DNA of 34,050 bases from an uncultured Gammaproteobacteria bacterium (GCA_905479985.1 CAJQOM010000004.1:1-34050); one strand, 5' to 3'. Positions 1 through 9,523 are shown, counted from the stretch's first letter. The notes: generated by a model not told the origin, from the letters alone. Numbers and translations: made by a program.

Positions 1-2
1 TT

Positions 3-98
3 AACAGTGAGGTAGGTCACGGGTCGACGTTCACATGTTGTTTTCCCATTCGCAGTGTCGTCAGTAAGCCTCAGGGGCTTAATATCATCGACGCTTAG
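3..98 (+). CDS. phoR: C-terminal end of a PhoR-like sensor histidine kinase (5' partial)
   Basis: A reading frame is open from the window edge to TAG at 96-98. It encodes NSEVGHGSTFTCCFPI followed by a short tail ending NIIDA. The pattern S-E-x-G-x-G-S-T-F-x(4)-P is the final G-box and last strand of a histidine kinase ATPase domain. The gene lies just upstream of a Pho-box promoter and pstS, so the natural reading is PhoR, the phosphate-responsive kinase paired with PhoB (probably further upstream). Only about 31 residues are visible. The kinase-end call is fairly solid; the PhoR identity is inferred from context. Confidence 0.7.
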   Translation, partial: NSEVGHGSTFTCCFPIRSVVSKPQGLNIIDA

Positions 99-110
99 TT
101 TTTATTTTTT

Positions 111-150
111 TGTCATACAATTGTCATAATTTTTTCATATCCTTGTCATA
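111..150 (+). promoter_or_regulatory. Tandem Pho boxes (PhoB binding sites) upstream of pstS
   Basis: Four 7-mers start at 111, 122, 133 and 144, reading TGTCATA, TGTCATA, TTTCATA and TGTCATA. Each is separated by an A/T-rich 4-bp spacer, giving an exact 11-bp period. A Pho box is two such direct repeats (consensus CTGTCAT) with 11-bp spacing, so this is two adjacent boxes on one face of the helix. It implies PhoB-P activation of the pst operon when phosphate is scarce. Confidence 0.92.
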
Positions 151-159
151 TTAAATCTC

Positions 160-165
160 GATACT
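160..165 (+). promoter_or_regulatory. Candidate -10 element of the pstS promoter
   Basis: GATACT matches TATAAT at 4 of 6 positions and begins 10 bp after the last Pho half-site. That is the usual layout where the Pho box replaces the -35 element. There is no transcript evidence. Confidence 0.5.
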
Positions 166-216
166 GAGTGCAGTAAGTTTCATTACTACACATTTTAATT
201 TGGGAGTTGGACAATC

Positions 217-1170
217 ATGTTTATGAAAAAACTGGCACTTTTAGGGACTGCGGTCTCAATGACTTTTTCTGCAGCAGCTTTTGCAGATGTCGATGCTGCA
301 TTGCCTGATTATCAGAAGTCGAGTGGCGTTTCTGGCAAGCTGTCTAGTGTGGGTTCGGATACGCTGGCTAACTTGATGACGCTTTGGGCGGAAGAGTTTA
401 AACGTGAATACCCCAATGTGAGTATTCAAATTCAAGCGGCAGGTTCATCCACTGCACCACCAGCATTGACTGAGGGGACAGCCAGCTTTGGACCTATGAG
501 TCGGAAGATGAAAGACAAGGAAACAGGGGCATTCGAAGCTAAATTCGGCTACAAACCTACCCCCATTCGTGTTGCCATTGATGCGTTAGCTGTTTATGTA
601 CACAAAGATAACCCAATCGAAGGGTTAAGCATTTCTCAAGTGGATGCCATCTTCTCTGCGACACGTAAATGTGGTTACCCAGAAGATATTCGTAACTGGT
701 CACAATTAGGCAGCAATTTGGGTAGTATCCAAATTTACGGCCGTAACTCAGTGTCTGGCACCTACGGCTACTTTAAGAAGAAAGCGCTTTGTAAAGGTGA
801 CTTTAAAGATAATGTGAACGAGCAGCCTGGTTCAGCTTCTGTTGTGCAGGGTGTGACTAAATCTTTAAATGGACTTGGTTACTCGGGTATTGGTTACAAA
901 ACATCGGGTGTTAAAGCATTGGCTTTAACTAAGAAGCCAGGTGGTGAGATGATTCCTGCGACAAAGGCCAATGCGGCGAATGGCTCTTACCCATTATCAC
1001 GATACCTTTATGTTTATGTTAATAAAGCCCCGAACAAACCTTTGTCACCCATTGACCGTGAATTTATTAAATTGGTGCTTTCTAAAATCGGTCAGAAGGT
1101 AGTGGTTAAGGATGGTTATGTGCCATTACCTATCGCGGTAGTAGAAAAAGAATTGGCTAAAATACAGTAA
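217..1170 (+). CDS. pstS: PstS, periplasmic phosphate-binding protein
   Basis: Phosphate-binding subunit of the high-affinity Pst ABC importer; 317 aa, close to the family norm. A signal peptide ([10 protein letters not shown]..., cleavage likely after AFA near residue 23) exports it to the periplasm. The mature protein shows typical PBP-like motifs: GSDTL near 47-51, [18 protein letters not shown], and [17 protein letters not shown] in the second lobe. The ATG at 217 follows GGGAG (202-206) by 10 nt; a second ATG six bases later is also possible. It is first in pstSCAB-phoU and directly downstream of the Pho boxes. A 128-bp gap separates it from pstC. I found no convincing terminator or promoter in that gap. 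Confidence 0.96.
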   Translation: MFMKKLALLGTAVSMTFSAAAFADVDAALPDYQKSSGVSGKLSSVGSDTLANLMTLWAEEFKREYPNVSIQIQAAGSSTAPPALTEGTASFGPMSRKMKDKETGAFEAKFGYKPTPIRVAIDALAVYVHKDNPIEGLSISQVDAIFSATRKCGYPEDIRNWSQLGSNLGSIQIYGRNSVSGTYGYFKKKALCKGDFKDNVNEQPGSASVVQGVTKSLNGLGYSGIGYKTSGVKALALTKKPGGEMIPATKANAANGSYPLSRYLYVYVNKAPNKPLSPIDREFIKLVLSKIGQKVVVKDGYVPLPIAVVEKELAKIQ

Positions 1171-1298
1171 GTTTCTATTGTAAGAAAAGTGAGAATGCCT
1201 TGTACTTGCATGTATGGGGTGTTTTTACATTCAACGTTTTAAAGTTGGTTTTAATTATGTTCGTTATTTCATCAGTCTGGGTTGTGAGTTGTTAAATC

Positions 1299-3572
1299 AT
1301 GGTTGAACATTCATCAATTGGCAGTGTATTACCTGCTGCAAATTCACCGGTCGCGATGAGACGGCGCGCATGGCGTGAGTTTAAAGATCGGACTGCACGG
1401 TATGGCGTTGCACTAGGTGGCGTCTCGGTTATTTTTGCCATTGTCTTGATTTTCTTTTATCTGTTGTATGTGGTGATGCCGTTATTTAGTGGCGCTGACA
1501 TAGCAACTGAAGCTGAATACAGCATGACAGAAAATAAAGCAGTTCATATTGCACTCAATGAATATAACGATGTGGCGTTTTCTGCTGATGCGTCAGGACA
1601 TGTCCATTTTTTTGATGCGGATTCTGGTAAGGGAATCTCAACCCCCGCTTTGCCGCTTGCAGAAGATGCGGTAGTGCGTAGCTTTAGTAAAGGTGATTTC
1701 AGCACCGGTGTCATGGCTTACGGTTTAGACGATGGTCGGGCCTTGGTGTTCAAACGAGATTATAAAATTAGCTATCCTGATGATAAGCGTCAGGTGACAC
1801 CTTTGATTAGTTATCCTTTGGGAGAAAGGTTAGTCAATGTTGCGGCTCAAGATGAGTCGCTGGTTTTGTTAACGGTACAAAGCAATGATGAGCAAACCAC
1901 GCTTGTTGGTTTGACGGGAAAAAATACATTGGCTGTTTTGGGTCTGGTGCGTGAAGAAAACTTCATGGATGAAGATGCGTTTACGATCGAAGAAAAACGG
2001 TCTGAGATTCAGTTGTCAGAGGCTGAGAATATCACCCATATGCAGATGGATATTGATCAACGTGAATTGTACTTGGTCGATGCTGCCGGGTTCTTAATTT
2101 ACTACGATATCAGCGATATCACGCAGCCGCGTTTGATACAGAAGGTTAAGGCTGTACCGCCGGGTGTTGACGTGACAGCATTTGAGTTTTTAACCGGTGG
2201 TATTTCGATTTTAGTGGGCCGGAGTGACGGCCAGATTGATCAGTGGTTTCCACTACGAGACCAAGATAATAATTACACCTTACATAATGTGCGCCATTTT
2301 AAAGATCAGACTGCGGCTATTGTTGCGTTGGCACCTGAATATTCACGAAAAGGATTTTTAGCGCTAGATGCGGATGGTCAATTAGGCATTTATCACACGA
2401 CAGCAGAGCGGACTTTATTAGTCGAACCTTTGCTCGACAATGCGAATGCGGTGATGGGACTTTCTCCGCGTGCGAATGGCTTATTGACGTTATCTAATGA
2501 TGGTAAAGCAATTTTAACGGCATTAGATAATGAGCACCCAGAAGTCTCTTGGCATTCTTTGTGGCAAGAAGTCTGGTATGAAAGTCGTGATAAACCAGAA
2601 TATATTTGGCAATCATCTTCGGCGAGTAATGATTTTGAGCCTAAATTCAGCTTGAGTCCGCTGACATTCGGTACGATCAAAGCGGCTTTTTACGCCATGA
2701 TGGTGGCGGTCCCGTTAGCGATTATGGGGGCCATTTATACCGCTTACTTCATGTCGCCAAAAATGCGGACAATGGTCAAGCCAACCATTGAAATTATGGA
2801 AGCATTACCCACCGTTATTTTGGGTTTTTTGGCTGGGTTATGGTTAGCCCCGATTGTTGAGGGTAATTTGCCCGGGGTGTTCTCTATTCTGGTGATGTTG
2901 CCCATTATGACGATATTAACGGCCTATTTGTGGACGAAACTACCGGCTTCATTTCGTGAATCTATTCCTGATGGTTGGGAGGCGGCGATCTTAGTCCCAG
3001 TTGTGATTATGGTCGGTGTTGTGTCGATGTTGATGAGCCCGACGCTTGAGCTCTGGTTGTTCAATGGTGATATGCCAAGGTGGCTTGATGATATCGGTGT
3101 TGGCTTTGATCAGCGTAATTCATTGGTGGTGGGCTTGGTCATGGGGTTTGCGGTGATTCCCACTATTTTTTCGATTACAGAAGATGCGATTTTTGGGGTG
3201 CCGAAACATTTAACCATTGGCTCGTTGGCATTAGGTGCCACGCCATGGCAAACCTTGACCCGCGTCGTGTTATTGACGGCGAGTCCGGGCATCTTTTCTG
3301 CGGTGATGATTGGTTTAGGTCGTGCCGTGGGTGAAACGATGATTGTGTTGATGGCGACCGGTAATACGCCGATTATGGACTTTAATATTTTTGAAGGTTT
3401 CCGTGCTTTGTCTGCCAATATTGCGGTTGAAATGCCTGAGGCTGAAGTGGCCAGTACGCATTACCGTGTCTTGTTCTTGGCGGCTTTAGTGTTGTTTATG
3501 GCGACGTTTATCTTTAATACGGTTGCTGAGGTTGTTCGTCAGCGTTTACGTGTTAAATACAGTAGTCTTTAG
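1299..3572 (+). CDS. pstC: PstC, phosphate ABC permease with large periplasmic domain
   Basis: One of the two inner-membrane permeases of the Pst phosphate importer. At 757 aa it is more than twice the classic E. coli length of about 320 aa. One transmembrane helix lies near residues 36-62. An extracytoplasmic region of about 390 residues follows, with repeated short beta-rich stretches resembling propeller blades (for example DVAFSADASGHVHFFDADSGKG and LALDADGQLGIYHT). The permease domain starts near residue 457 (IKAAFYAMMVAVPLAIMG) and carries the ABC-contact EAA-type loop LALGATPWQTLTRVVLLTASPGI near 643. Long PstC proteins are known in Vibrio, Pseudomonas and other marine gammaproteobacteria, but the added domain's role is unclear to me. 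The start has only a weak SD (GTGAG). It abuts pstA. Confidence 0.95.
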   Translation: MVEHSSIGSVLPAANSPVAMRRRAWREFKDRTARYGVALGGVSVIFAIVLIFFYLLYVVMPLFSGADIATEAEYSMTENKAVHIALNEYNDVAFSADASGHVHFFDADSGKGISTPALPLAEDAVVRSFSKGDFSTGVMAYGLDDGRALVFKRDYKISYPDDKRQVTPLISYPLGERLVNVAAQDESLVLLTVQSNDEQTTLVGLTGKNTLAVLGLVREENFMDEDAFTIEEKRSEIQLSEAENITHMQMDIDQRELYLVDAAGFLIYYDISDITQPRLIQKVKAVPPGVDVTAFEFLTGGISILVGRSDGQIDQWFPLRDQDNNYTLHNVRHFKDQTAAIVALAPEYSRKGFLALDADGQLGIYHTTAERTLLVEPLLDNANAVMGLSPRANGLLTLSNDGKAILTALDNEHPEVSWHSLWQEVWYESRDKPEYIWQSSSASNDFEPKFSLSPLTFGTIKAAFYAMMVAVPLAIMGAIYTAYFMSPKMRTMVKPTIEIMEALPTVILGFLAGLWLAPIVEGNLPGVFSILVMLPIMTILTAYLWTKLPASFRESIPDGWEAAILVPVVIMVGVVSMLMSPTLELWLFNGDMPRWLDDIGVGFDQRNSLVVGLVMGFAVIPTIFSITEDAIFGVPKHLTIGSLALGATPWQTLTRVVLLTASPGIFSAVMIGLGRAVGETMIVLMATGNTPIMDFNIFEGFRALSANIAVEMPEAEVASTHYRVLFLAALVLFMATFIFNTVAEVVRQRLRVKYSSL

Positions 3573-3584
3573 GTGAGTAAAACG

Positions 3585-5255
3585 ATGGCTAATCAATCTA
3601 TTTCTTCTTGGTTTAAAAACGGTACACCTTGGGTTTGGCTTAATGCGGGTGCAGTGAGTATCAGTTTGGTCATGGTGGTTGGCTTGTTAGGGCTGATTGC
3701 GGTTCGTGGCTTAAGTCATTTCTGGCCTGCTGATATTGTGGCAGTTGATTATACCGAGCCTGGTCGCGAGTCGATTCAGTTACTGGGTGAGTTTATAGAT
3801 AAGGAAACGGTGTCGGCCTTACGTTTGAAAAGTGCTGGTGTTGATTTGCCAGAGGGACAAACGTCGGCACAACGTTTCTTATTAAAAATTGGTAACCGAG
3901 ATTATTTTGGCTTGGACTTTAGATGGGTTGTTGGCCCCTGGATGTCTGAGGGGAGCTATCCTGAAAATGTGGTTGCGGTTGAGCGTCGTGAGTGGGGCCA
4001 TTTTTATGGTTATTTGAGCGGCGTTAAAGAAGATGGTCAAGTGGTTGCCAGTGATGGCGCGGCTTGGGATGAACTGCAAAGCCGGCTTGAGCGTGCGAAT
4101 GGCTTGGTCGATCAAATCAAAGCGATTGAAAAACACGAGATTGGTGACATTAATCATGGCTTAGAATCTCTGCGTTTAGAGGCACGAGAGCTTGAGATGG
4201 CAGGTGTTAATGAAAGTGCTTTGCAGCACCAAGAAATTGCACAATCGCGGCAAGGATGGAATGAACAATATAAGGTGCTACAGAAAGCACTAGCAGGCCT
4301 TTATACCGCATTGAACCGTGATCAAATGATGATGACGATGTCAGATGGCCGTGAGGTTGAGATTCCTTTGTCGAAAGTGGTTGATGCCTATCGCCCGAAC
4401 GCGATGAGCACATTGGATAAATTGGCTTTTTATTTCCATGAGGTCTGGAAGTTTATTTCTGGCGATCCACGAGAAGCCAATACTGAAGGCGGTATTTTCC
4501 CCGCTATTTTCGGTACCGTGATGATGGTGTTAATCATGGCTGTTTTGGTCACGCCGTTTGGTGTGGTGGCAGCCGTGTATTTAAAAGAGTATGCGACGCA
4601 AGGCCCAATGATTCGTCTGATTCGCATTGCAGTGAACAATTTGGCTGGTGTGCCGTCGATTGTCTACGGTGTGTTTGGGCTTGGATTCTTTGTTTATTTT
4701 TTAGGTGGTAATATTGATGAGCTGTTTTTTGCTGCCAGTTTGCCATCACCGACTTTCGGTACGCCGGGCTTATTATGGGCGTCATTAACCTTGGCAATTT
4801 TGACCGTGCCGGTGGTGATTGTGGCGACGGAAGAGGGCTTGTCTCGCATCCCCCGAAATATCCGTGAAGGGAGTTTGGCCTTGGGTGCAACGAAAGCCGA
4901 AACATTATGGCGGACGGTCTTGCCGATGGCAGCGCCGGCGATGATGACGGGGTTAATTTTAGCTGTTGCACGGGCAGCGGGTGAAGTGGCCCCCTTGATG
5001 ATGGTGGGGGTGGTCAAACTGGCACCGGCTTTAGCTGTTGATACCATTGCGCCCTATTTACATTTAGACCGCCAATTTATGCATTTGGGTTTTCATATCT
5101 ATGATGTGGGTTTCCAAAGTCCTAACGTCGAGGCTGCAAGACCTTTGGTTTATGCAACGGCCTTATTATTGGTCATGATTATTATTGTGTTAAATATCAC
5201 CGCGATTAGTATTCGTAATCGTTTACGTGAAAACGCTAAAGCAAGTGAGAATTAA
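3585..5255 (+). CDS. pstA: PstA, phosphate ABC permease with periplasmic coiled-coil insert
   Basis: Second inner-membrane permease of the Pst importer; about 556 aa against roughly 300 aa in E. coli. One helix lies near residues 20-45. A periplasmic segment of about 255 residues follows, with charged heptad-like helices around residues 165-250 ([20 protein letters not shown]) that suggest a coiled coil. The permease domain begins near 303 ([19 protein letters not shown]), and the EAA-like loop reads [27 protein letters not shown] at 3573 abuts the pstC stop but has no SD. The ATG at 3585 is preceded by AGGTGAG (3571-3577) with 7-nt spacing, so I use it. Both permeases being enlarged suggests the two inserts work together. 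Confidence 0.95.
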   Translation: MANQSISSWFKNGTPWVWLNAGAVSISLVMVVGLLGLIAVRGLSHFWPADIVAVDYTEPGRESIQLLGEFIDKETVSALRLKSAGVDLPEGQTSAQRFLLKIGNRDYFGLDFRWVVGPWMSEGSYPENVVAVERREWGHFYGYLSGVKEDGQVVASDGAAWDELQSRLERANGLVDQIKAIEKHEIGDINHGLESLRLEARELEMAGVNESALQHQEIAQSRQGWNEQYKVLQKALAGLYTALNRDQMMMTMSDGREVEIPLSKVVDAYRPNAMSTLDKLAFYFHEVWKFISGDPREANTEGGIFPAIFGTVMMVLIMAVLVTPFGVVAAVYLKEYATQGPMIRLIRIAVNNLAGVPSIVYGVFGLGFFVYFLGGNIDELFFAASLPSPTFGTPGLLWASLTLAILTVPVVIVATEEGLSRIPRNIREGSLALGATKAETLWRTVLPMAAPAMMTGLILAVARAAGEVAPLMMVGVVKLAPALAVDTIAPYLHLDRQFMHLGFHIYDVGFQSPNVEAARPLVYATALLLVMIIIVLNITAISIRNRLRENAKASEN

Positions 5256-5256
5256 G

Positions 5257-6102
5257 ATGGAAGCAACGAATTCACAACAGACTACTGCCGCTAGAGCGAT
5301 TGACATTGAGTCATTGCAGCGGGGACAAAAGCTGGATATGGCCAATGAAACGACTTGCTTAGAAGTCAATAATTTCAATTTGTTTTATGGCAAAAAGCAG
5401 GCTTTGTTTGATGTCAATATGAAGATTGCTAAGCATCGCGTAACGGCTTTTATAGGGCCGAGTGGTTGTGGTAAATCAACGTTATTACGGAGTTTTAATC
5501 GGATGAATGATTTGATTGATTCGGTAGAGATTTCAGGCGAGATGTTACTAGAAGGTCAAGATTTAAATAAGCCTTCGGTGAATGTCGCTGATTTACGACG
5601 CCAAGTGGGCATGGTGTTTCAAAAGCCTAATCCTTTCCCCAAATCTATTTATGAGAATGTCGCTTATGGTTTACGGCTACAAGGCATTAATGACCGTTCG
5701 ACGTTAGATAAAGTGGTTGAGAAGTCATTGAAAGGGGCGGCATTATGGGATGAGGTGAAGGATCGCCTACAGGAATCGGCAATGGGACTATCGGGTGGTC
5801 AGCAACAACGTTTGGTGATTGCGCGTGCGATTGCGATTGAGCCTGAAGTGTTGTTGTTGGATGAACCAGCTTCAGCCTTGGATCCGCTTTCTACATTGAA
5901 GATTGAAGAACTCATTTATGAGCTTAAAGAACAATATACGATTGTTATCGTGACACACAATATGCAACAAGCAGCCCGTGTTTCTGATTACACCGCGTTT
6001 ATGTATATGGGTGAGCTGATTGAGTTCGGTGCGACGGATGAGTTGTTTACCAACCCGGCGAAAAAGCAAACAGAAGATTATATTACAGGCCGTTATGGAT
6101 AA
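5257..6102 (+). CDS. pstB: PstB, phosphate import ATPase
   Basis: Cytoplasmic ATPase that drives the Pst phosphate importer and, with PhoU, signals phosphate status to PhoR. All ABC motifs are present: Walker [10 protein letters not shown] near residue 67, Q-loop [17 protein letters not shown], signature LSGGQQQR near 177, Walker [17 protein letters not shown], and the H-loop [18 protein letters not shown]. The family end ITGRYG is intact. The ATG at 5257 follows the pstA TAA (5253-5255) by one base, with GTGAG (5245-5249) upstream; the upstream in-frame GTG at 5227 inside pstA is less likely. This gives 281 aa. The first 35 residues before the ABC core are a poorly conserved polar tail. Confidence 0.97.
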   Translation: MEATNSQQTTAARAIDIESLQRGQKLDMANETTCLEVNNFNLFYGKKQALFDVNMKIAKHRVTAFIGPSGCGKSTLLRSFNRMNDLIDSVEISGEMLLEGQDLNKPSVNVADLRRQVGMVFQKPNPFPKSIYENVAYGLRLQGINDRSTLDKVVEKSLKGAALWDEVKDRLQESAMGLSGGQQQRLVIARAIAIEPEVLLLDEPASALDPLSTLKIEELIYELKEQYTIVIVTHNMQQAARVSDYTAFMYMGELIEFGATDELFTNPAKKQTEDYITGRYG

Positions 6103-6127
6103 GGCTAAAGGCGAATAGGAGTTTTTT

Positions 6128-6844
6128 ATGGTGACAAGTTCACAGCATATCTCTCAACAATTTGAGAAAGAGTTACAAGATATTCGTTCATTGGTTTTAG
6201 CGATGGGTGGGTTAATCGAGCAACAAGTCGCGAATGCACAGAAAGCATTATTAACCGGCGATAGTGAGTTGGCCCGCAGTGTGATTGCGTTGGATGAGGA
6301 CGTTAATGACTTTGAAGTTCGTATTGATGAAGAATGCATTCAAATCATTGCACTGCGTCAGCCAACGGCAAGTGACTTACGTTTGGTGGCAGGTATTTTG
6401 AAGACGATTACTGATTTAGAGCGCATAGGCGATGAGTCGGTGAGTATCGCTCGAATGGCGATGAATTTATCTGAAAAAGATCGGCCTAAGAAAAATTACC
6501 GTGAGTTACAGTCAATGGGTAACCATGTTTTGGGTATGTTGCGTGATGCCTTGGATGCCTTTGCCCGTTTTGATGCAGAGCAGGCGATTAAAGTGGCGCA
6601 CGAAGATCGTGATATCGATTCTGAGTATGAGGGCATTATTCGCCAGTTGATTACGTATATGATGGAAGACCCTCGTACCGTGACACAGGCGATTGATATG
6701 ATGTGGTCAGCGCGTTCTTTGGAGCGTATTGGTGATCATGCGTCTAATATTTGTGAGCACATTATTTATTTAGTTGAAGGTAAAGATGTGCGTCATTTGA
6801 GTCTTGAAAAGATGGCGGAGGTAGTTCGAGAAGGCAAACGTTAA
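6128..6844 (+). CDS. phoU: PhoU, phosphate signalling regulator
   Basis: Cytoplasmic helical protein that links PstSCAB to PhoR and restrains Pho signalling when phosphate is plentiful; 238 aa, the normal length. It shows the two PhoU repeats with metal-binding E/D-rich motifs: DEDVNDFEVRIDEECIQIIALRQPTASDLR and LERIGDESVSIA in the first, DSEYEGIIRQLITYMMEDPRTV and LERIGDHASNICEHIIYLVEG in the second. The start is well supported by AGGAG (6117-6121) with 6-nt spacing. Last gene of the pst operon, ending just before an intrinsic terminator. Confidence 0.97.
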   Translation: MVTSSQHISQQFEKELQDIRSLVLAMGGLIEQQVANAQKALLTGDSELARSVIALDEDVNDFEVRIDEECIQIIALRQPTASDLRLVAGILKTITDLERIGDESVSIARMAMNLSEKDRPKKNYRELQSMGNHVLGMLRDALDAFARFDAEQAIKVAHEDRDIDSEYEGIIRQLITYMMEDPRTVTQAIDMMWSARSLERIGDHASNICEHIIYLVEGKDVRHLSLEKMAEVVREGKR

Positions 6845-6872
6845 GCGTATATTTGATTGTTGTTGCTTTATG

Positions 6873-6896
6873 AAGCCCGCTTTTAGCGGGTTTTTT
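6873..6896 (+). terminator. Rho-independent terminator of the pst-phoU operon
   Basis: The stem CCCGC (6876-6880) pairs with GCGGG (6886-6890) across a TTTTA loop. It extends by G-U and two A-U pairs, and a run of six T follows (6891-6896). It begins about 30 bp after the phoU stop. Confidence 0.9.
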
Positions 6897-6963
6897 ATGT
6901 GGCCAATATTTTTATCTGGGCTAAAGCTTGGCAGACATTGGTTTAGTCATGCAGAATAGGCCC

Positions 6964-8472
6964 ATGGAAAAACAGACTGAACAGACAATCTTAGCGGCTG
7001 TAGATTTGGGATCTAACAGTTTTCACATGGTGATCGCGAAGTTACGGGATGATCATTTTCAAACTGTTGATAAATTAAAGGAGATGGTTCAGCTTCGCGC
7101 GGGTTTAGATAAGCAGGGTCGTTTAAGCGGACCTGCACAAGAACGTGCTTTAGCGTGTTTAGAGCGGTTTGGTCAGCGTATTAGAAACTTGCCGAAAGGC
7201 AGTGTCCGTGTCGTGGGTACCAACACGTTGAGGGTCGCTAAAAATAGTGACGCTTTTTTAAAAAAAGCGAAAAAAGCGCTAGGACATTCTATTGAAATTA
7301 TAGAAGGTGAGGAAGAAGCGCGACTTATTTATTTAGGTGTCGCGAATGCGCTGAGTTTTGATGATACGAGACGTTTAGTGATGGATATTGGTGGTGGCAG
7401 TACTGAGTTCATTATCGGCGAGCGGTTTGAAGGGCTCGAGCGTGAAAGTTTGGGTATGGGGTGTGTTAGTTTCTCCCAGCAATTTTTTGCTGATGGTATT
7501 TTATCTCATGACCGTATGAAGACCGCTATTATTGCTGCTGCAACGCGGTTAAGGGCGATTCAAAAACGTTACCGGGATGTCGGCTGGGAAGAAGCGGTTG
7601 GTGCTTCAGGGACGATCCGGTGTGTTGCTAGTATCGTGAAAGACGCCGGTTGGGCTATTGATGGCACGATCACGCTTGAATCTCTAGATAAGCTGATTGA
7701 AGTGATGATCAGTTCAGGTCATATGGCTTCAGTGAATTTGGCTGGTTTAAGCGACGAACGTCGTTCCGTTTTGCCGGGCGGGGTGGCTGTTTTAAAAGCG
7801 TCGTTTGAGCAATTAAAGATTAAACAAATGACGGTGTCTGATGGTGCGTTGAGAGAAGGGCTTTTGTATGACCTACTGGGTCGAATTAGTCATGATGATG
7901 TGCGTGATCATACCGTTTTTGCGATGGCTAGGCGCTATCATGCGGATCAAAAACAGACTGAGCGTGTTGTGCTTATGTTGGATCAGTTTTTTGATCAGGT
8001 CGCGAAATCATGGCGGTTTGAGCCGTATCATCGTCAGCAGCTTCACTGGGCAGCTAATTTGCATGAGATAGGATTATCTATTGCACATCACCAATATCAG
8101 AAGCATTCTCACTATCTGTTAGCCAATTCTAATTTGCCGGGCTTTTCGCGTGAAGAGCAAGCAGCTTTAGCGGTTATTGTCCGAGGCCAAAGACGGCGTT
8201 TTCCTATTAAATATATTAAACGTCTACCAAAAGGAACACAGCTGGTCACACAACGGTTAACGGTGTTGCTGCGTTTAGCGATGGTGTTTAATCGGGGGCG
8301 TAGTGTTGTTGGTACGACACCCGTTAAAATTCAAGTAACAGCAAAAGAAGTGAGGCTATTTTTACCTGTCGGTTGGTTAGCCGAACACCCTTTAACCGAG
8401 GCTGATTTATTGCAAGAAGTCGTTTATTTGCAAGCGACTGATTTGCGTCTAACGATTCGGGAAGAGGCTTAG
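6964..8472 (+). CDS. ppx: Exopolyphosphatase (Ppx/GppA family)
   Basis: Releases orthophosphate from polyphosphate chains (GppA-type members also act on pppGpp). About 502 aa, close to E. coli Ppx. The ASKHA-fold motifs are clear: AVDLGSNSFHMVIAK at the N-terminus, a GxxTLR-like GTNTLRVAKN, IEGEEEARLIYLGVANAL, the phosphate-loop DIGGGSTEFI, and GASGTIRCV. An HD-like helical C-terminal domain follows (LHEIGLSIAHHQYQKHSHYLL). The ATG at 6964 gives the family N-terminus; TTG 6928 and ATG 6949 are alternatives without a better SD. It lies after the phoU terminator, so it needs its own promoter or readthrough. Its stop overlaps the stop of the opposing reductase gene. Ppx is likelier than GppA from sequence and context. 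Confidence 0.93.
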   Translation: MEKQTEQTILAAVDLGSNSFHMVIAKLRDDHFQTVDKLKEMVQLRAGLDKQGRLSGPAQERALACLERFGQRIRNLPKGSVRVVGTNTLRVAKNSDAFLKKAKKALGHSIEIIEGEEEARLIYLGVANALSFDDTRRLVMDIGGGSTEFIIGERFEGLERESLGMGCVSFSQQFFADGILSHDRMKTAIIAAATRLRAIQKRYRDVGWEEAVGASGTIRCVASIVKDAGWAIDGTITLESLDKLIEVMISSGHMASVNLAGLSDERRSVLPGGVAVLKASFEQLKIKQMTVSDGALREGLLYDLLGRISHDDVRDHTVFAMARRYHADQKQTERVVLMLDQFFDQVAKSWRFEPYHRQQLHWAANLHEIGLSIAHHQYQKHSHYLLANSNLPGFSREEQAALAVIVRGQRRRFPIKYIKRLPKGTQLVTQRLTVLLRLAMVFNRGRSVVGTTPVKIQVTAKEVRLFLPVGWLAEHPLTEADLLQEVVYLQATDLRLTIREEA

Positions 8473-9482
8473 TCCGCGTCGCAATTGACGGCAATATCGT
8501 TGCCGAGCGGTAATGATTGGCATAATAAGATTTTGCCTTTTTCTTTATCGTTATCCGATAATATTTCACTACTACGCATCACAACATCGCCGGCAGTTTT
8601 GATGACGGTACACATGCCACAGCGTGCTTTTTGACAAAAGTAGGCGGGCTTTAAGTCGTGTGCGAGCATGCTTTCTAATAGTGTTTGTCCAGCAAGATAA
8701 GGCACAGTGTGATTTTCGCCGTCTAATAATGCATCGAAACTGGCGATATCATTAGCGACTTCAACGTCGATATTCGCAGCAGGCTCGGCGTCAGAAATGA
8801 AGCGTTCAAGGGCAATGTTTTGATCAGCAACGCCCAATTTTTGCAGGGCATTTTCGGTTAAATCCATAAAGGGTGTTGGGCCACAAATGAAGAAGTCTTG
8901 TTCTAGTTGGCTTTCGATGAACTGGTTGATGGTGTTTTCGTTGACGCGGCCCTCTTCATTACTGAGGTGATGGTGGCAGTTAAAGCGTTCTGGGTAGCGT
9001 TGACTCAATTCCTCTAATGGCTGCTCGAAAATGATCTGTTGTTGATTTGAGTTGGCGTAAAACAGCGTGACGGCTAATTCTGTATTGGCCAAGGTGTGTT
9101 TTATGATTGAAATGATGGGTGTAATACCGCTGCCAGCAGCAAAGAGTGTCAGAGGACGGTGATGGCTTGTTGGTACAAAGCGGCCGCTAGGTGGGGCGAT
9201 ATCAATGATGTCACCGACGTTGATGCTATCGTTAAGTAAGTTAGAGGCTCTGCCGTCTTTGACGCGTTTTACTGTGATGGTGTGTCGGTTTTTATCTGGG
9301 CTGCTAGACAATGAGTAGCAGCGGTCAAGATAGCTGTCTTCCCAAGGTAGGCGTAAGGATAAAAACTGGCCAGCTTGAAACTGGAAAAGGCGTTGATACT
9401 TCTCTTCTATTTCAAAAGTAAATGATTTTGCAAGCGACGTCTCTTCAATGATATCACTGACGACAAGTGGGTAAAAATTCAT
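8469..9482 (-). CDS. Ferredoxin-reductase-type flavoprotein with C-terminal 2Fe-2S domain
   Basis: Soluble electron-transfer reductase, 337 aa, of the FNR superfamily with a plant-type ferredoxin domain at the C-terminus (the PaaE/KshB/Hcr architecture). The FAD-binding motif is DRCYSLSSSP near residue 53. The NAD(P)-binding stretch is LTLFAAGSGITPIISIIKHT near 110-130, followed by FFICGPTPFMD near 205. The 2Fe-2S ligands are in FCQKARCGMC (C-x4-C-x2-C), with the fourth cysteine in LLCQSLP. It would take electrons from NAD(P)H; the acceptor is not evident. The ATG at 9482 follows AAAGG by 8 nt. The neighbour is a metal-type TonB receptor, so metal reduction is a possible but unproven role. 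I do not recognise a specific gene name. Confidence 0.9.
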   Translation of the reverse strand: MNFYPLVVSDIIEETSLAKSFTFEIEEKYQRLFQFQAGQFLSLRLPWEDSYLDRCYSLSSSPDKNRHTITVKRVKDGRASNLLNDSINVGDIIDIAPPSGRFVPTSHHRPLTLFAAGSGITPIISIIKHTLANTELAVTLFYANSNQQQIIFEQPLEELSQRYPERFNCHHHLSNEEGRVNENTINQFIESQLEQDFFICGPTPFMDLTENALQKLGVADQNIALERFISDAEPAANIDVEVANDIASFDALLDGENHTVPYLAGQTLLESMLAHDLKPAYFCQKARCGMCTVIKTAGDVVMRSSEILSDNDKEKGKILLCQSLPLGNDIAVNCDAD

Positions 9483-9499
9483 TATTTGAGCCTTTAAGA

Positions 9500-9523
9500 T
9501 TAAACAGTTTTTTAACTGTTTAA
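9500..9523. promoter_or_regulatory. Perfect 10-bp inverted repeat upstream of the reductase gene
   Basis: TTAAACAGTT (9500-9509) and AACTGTTTAA (9514-9523) form a perfect dyad around TTTT, ending 18 bp before the reductase start codon. Its position fits an operator or a leader hairpin. It lies 5' of the gene, so it is not that gene's terminator. The TonB receptor transcript also runs through it, so a terminator for that transcript cannot be excluded. Confidence 0.5.

Noticed and set aside
1171-1298. Terminator or attenuator between pstS and pstC
   Set aside because: Only short imperfect complementarities were found and no GC-rich stem with a T-run.
4549-4971. 140-codon open frame antisense to pstA
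   Set aside because: Composition is Pro/Ser/Gln-rich with no domain, inside the permease core of pstA; no independent start signal seen.
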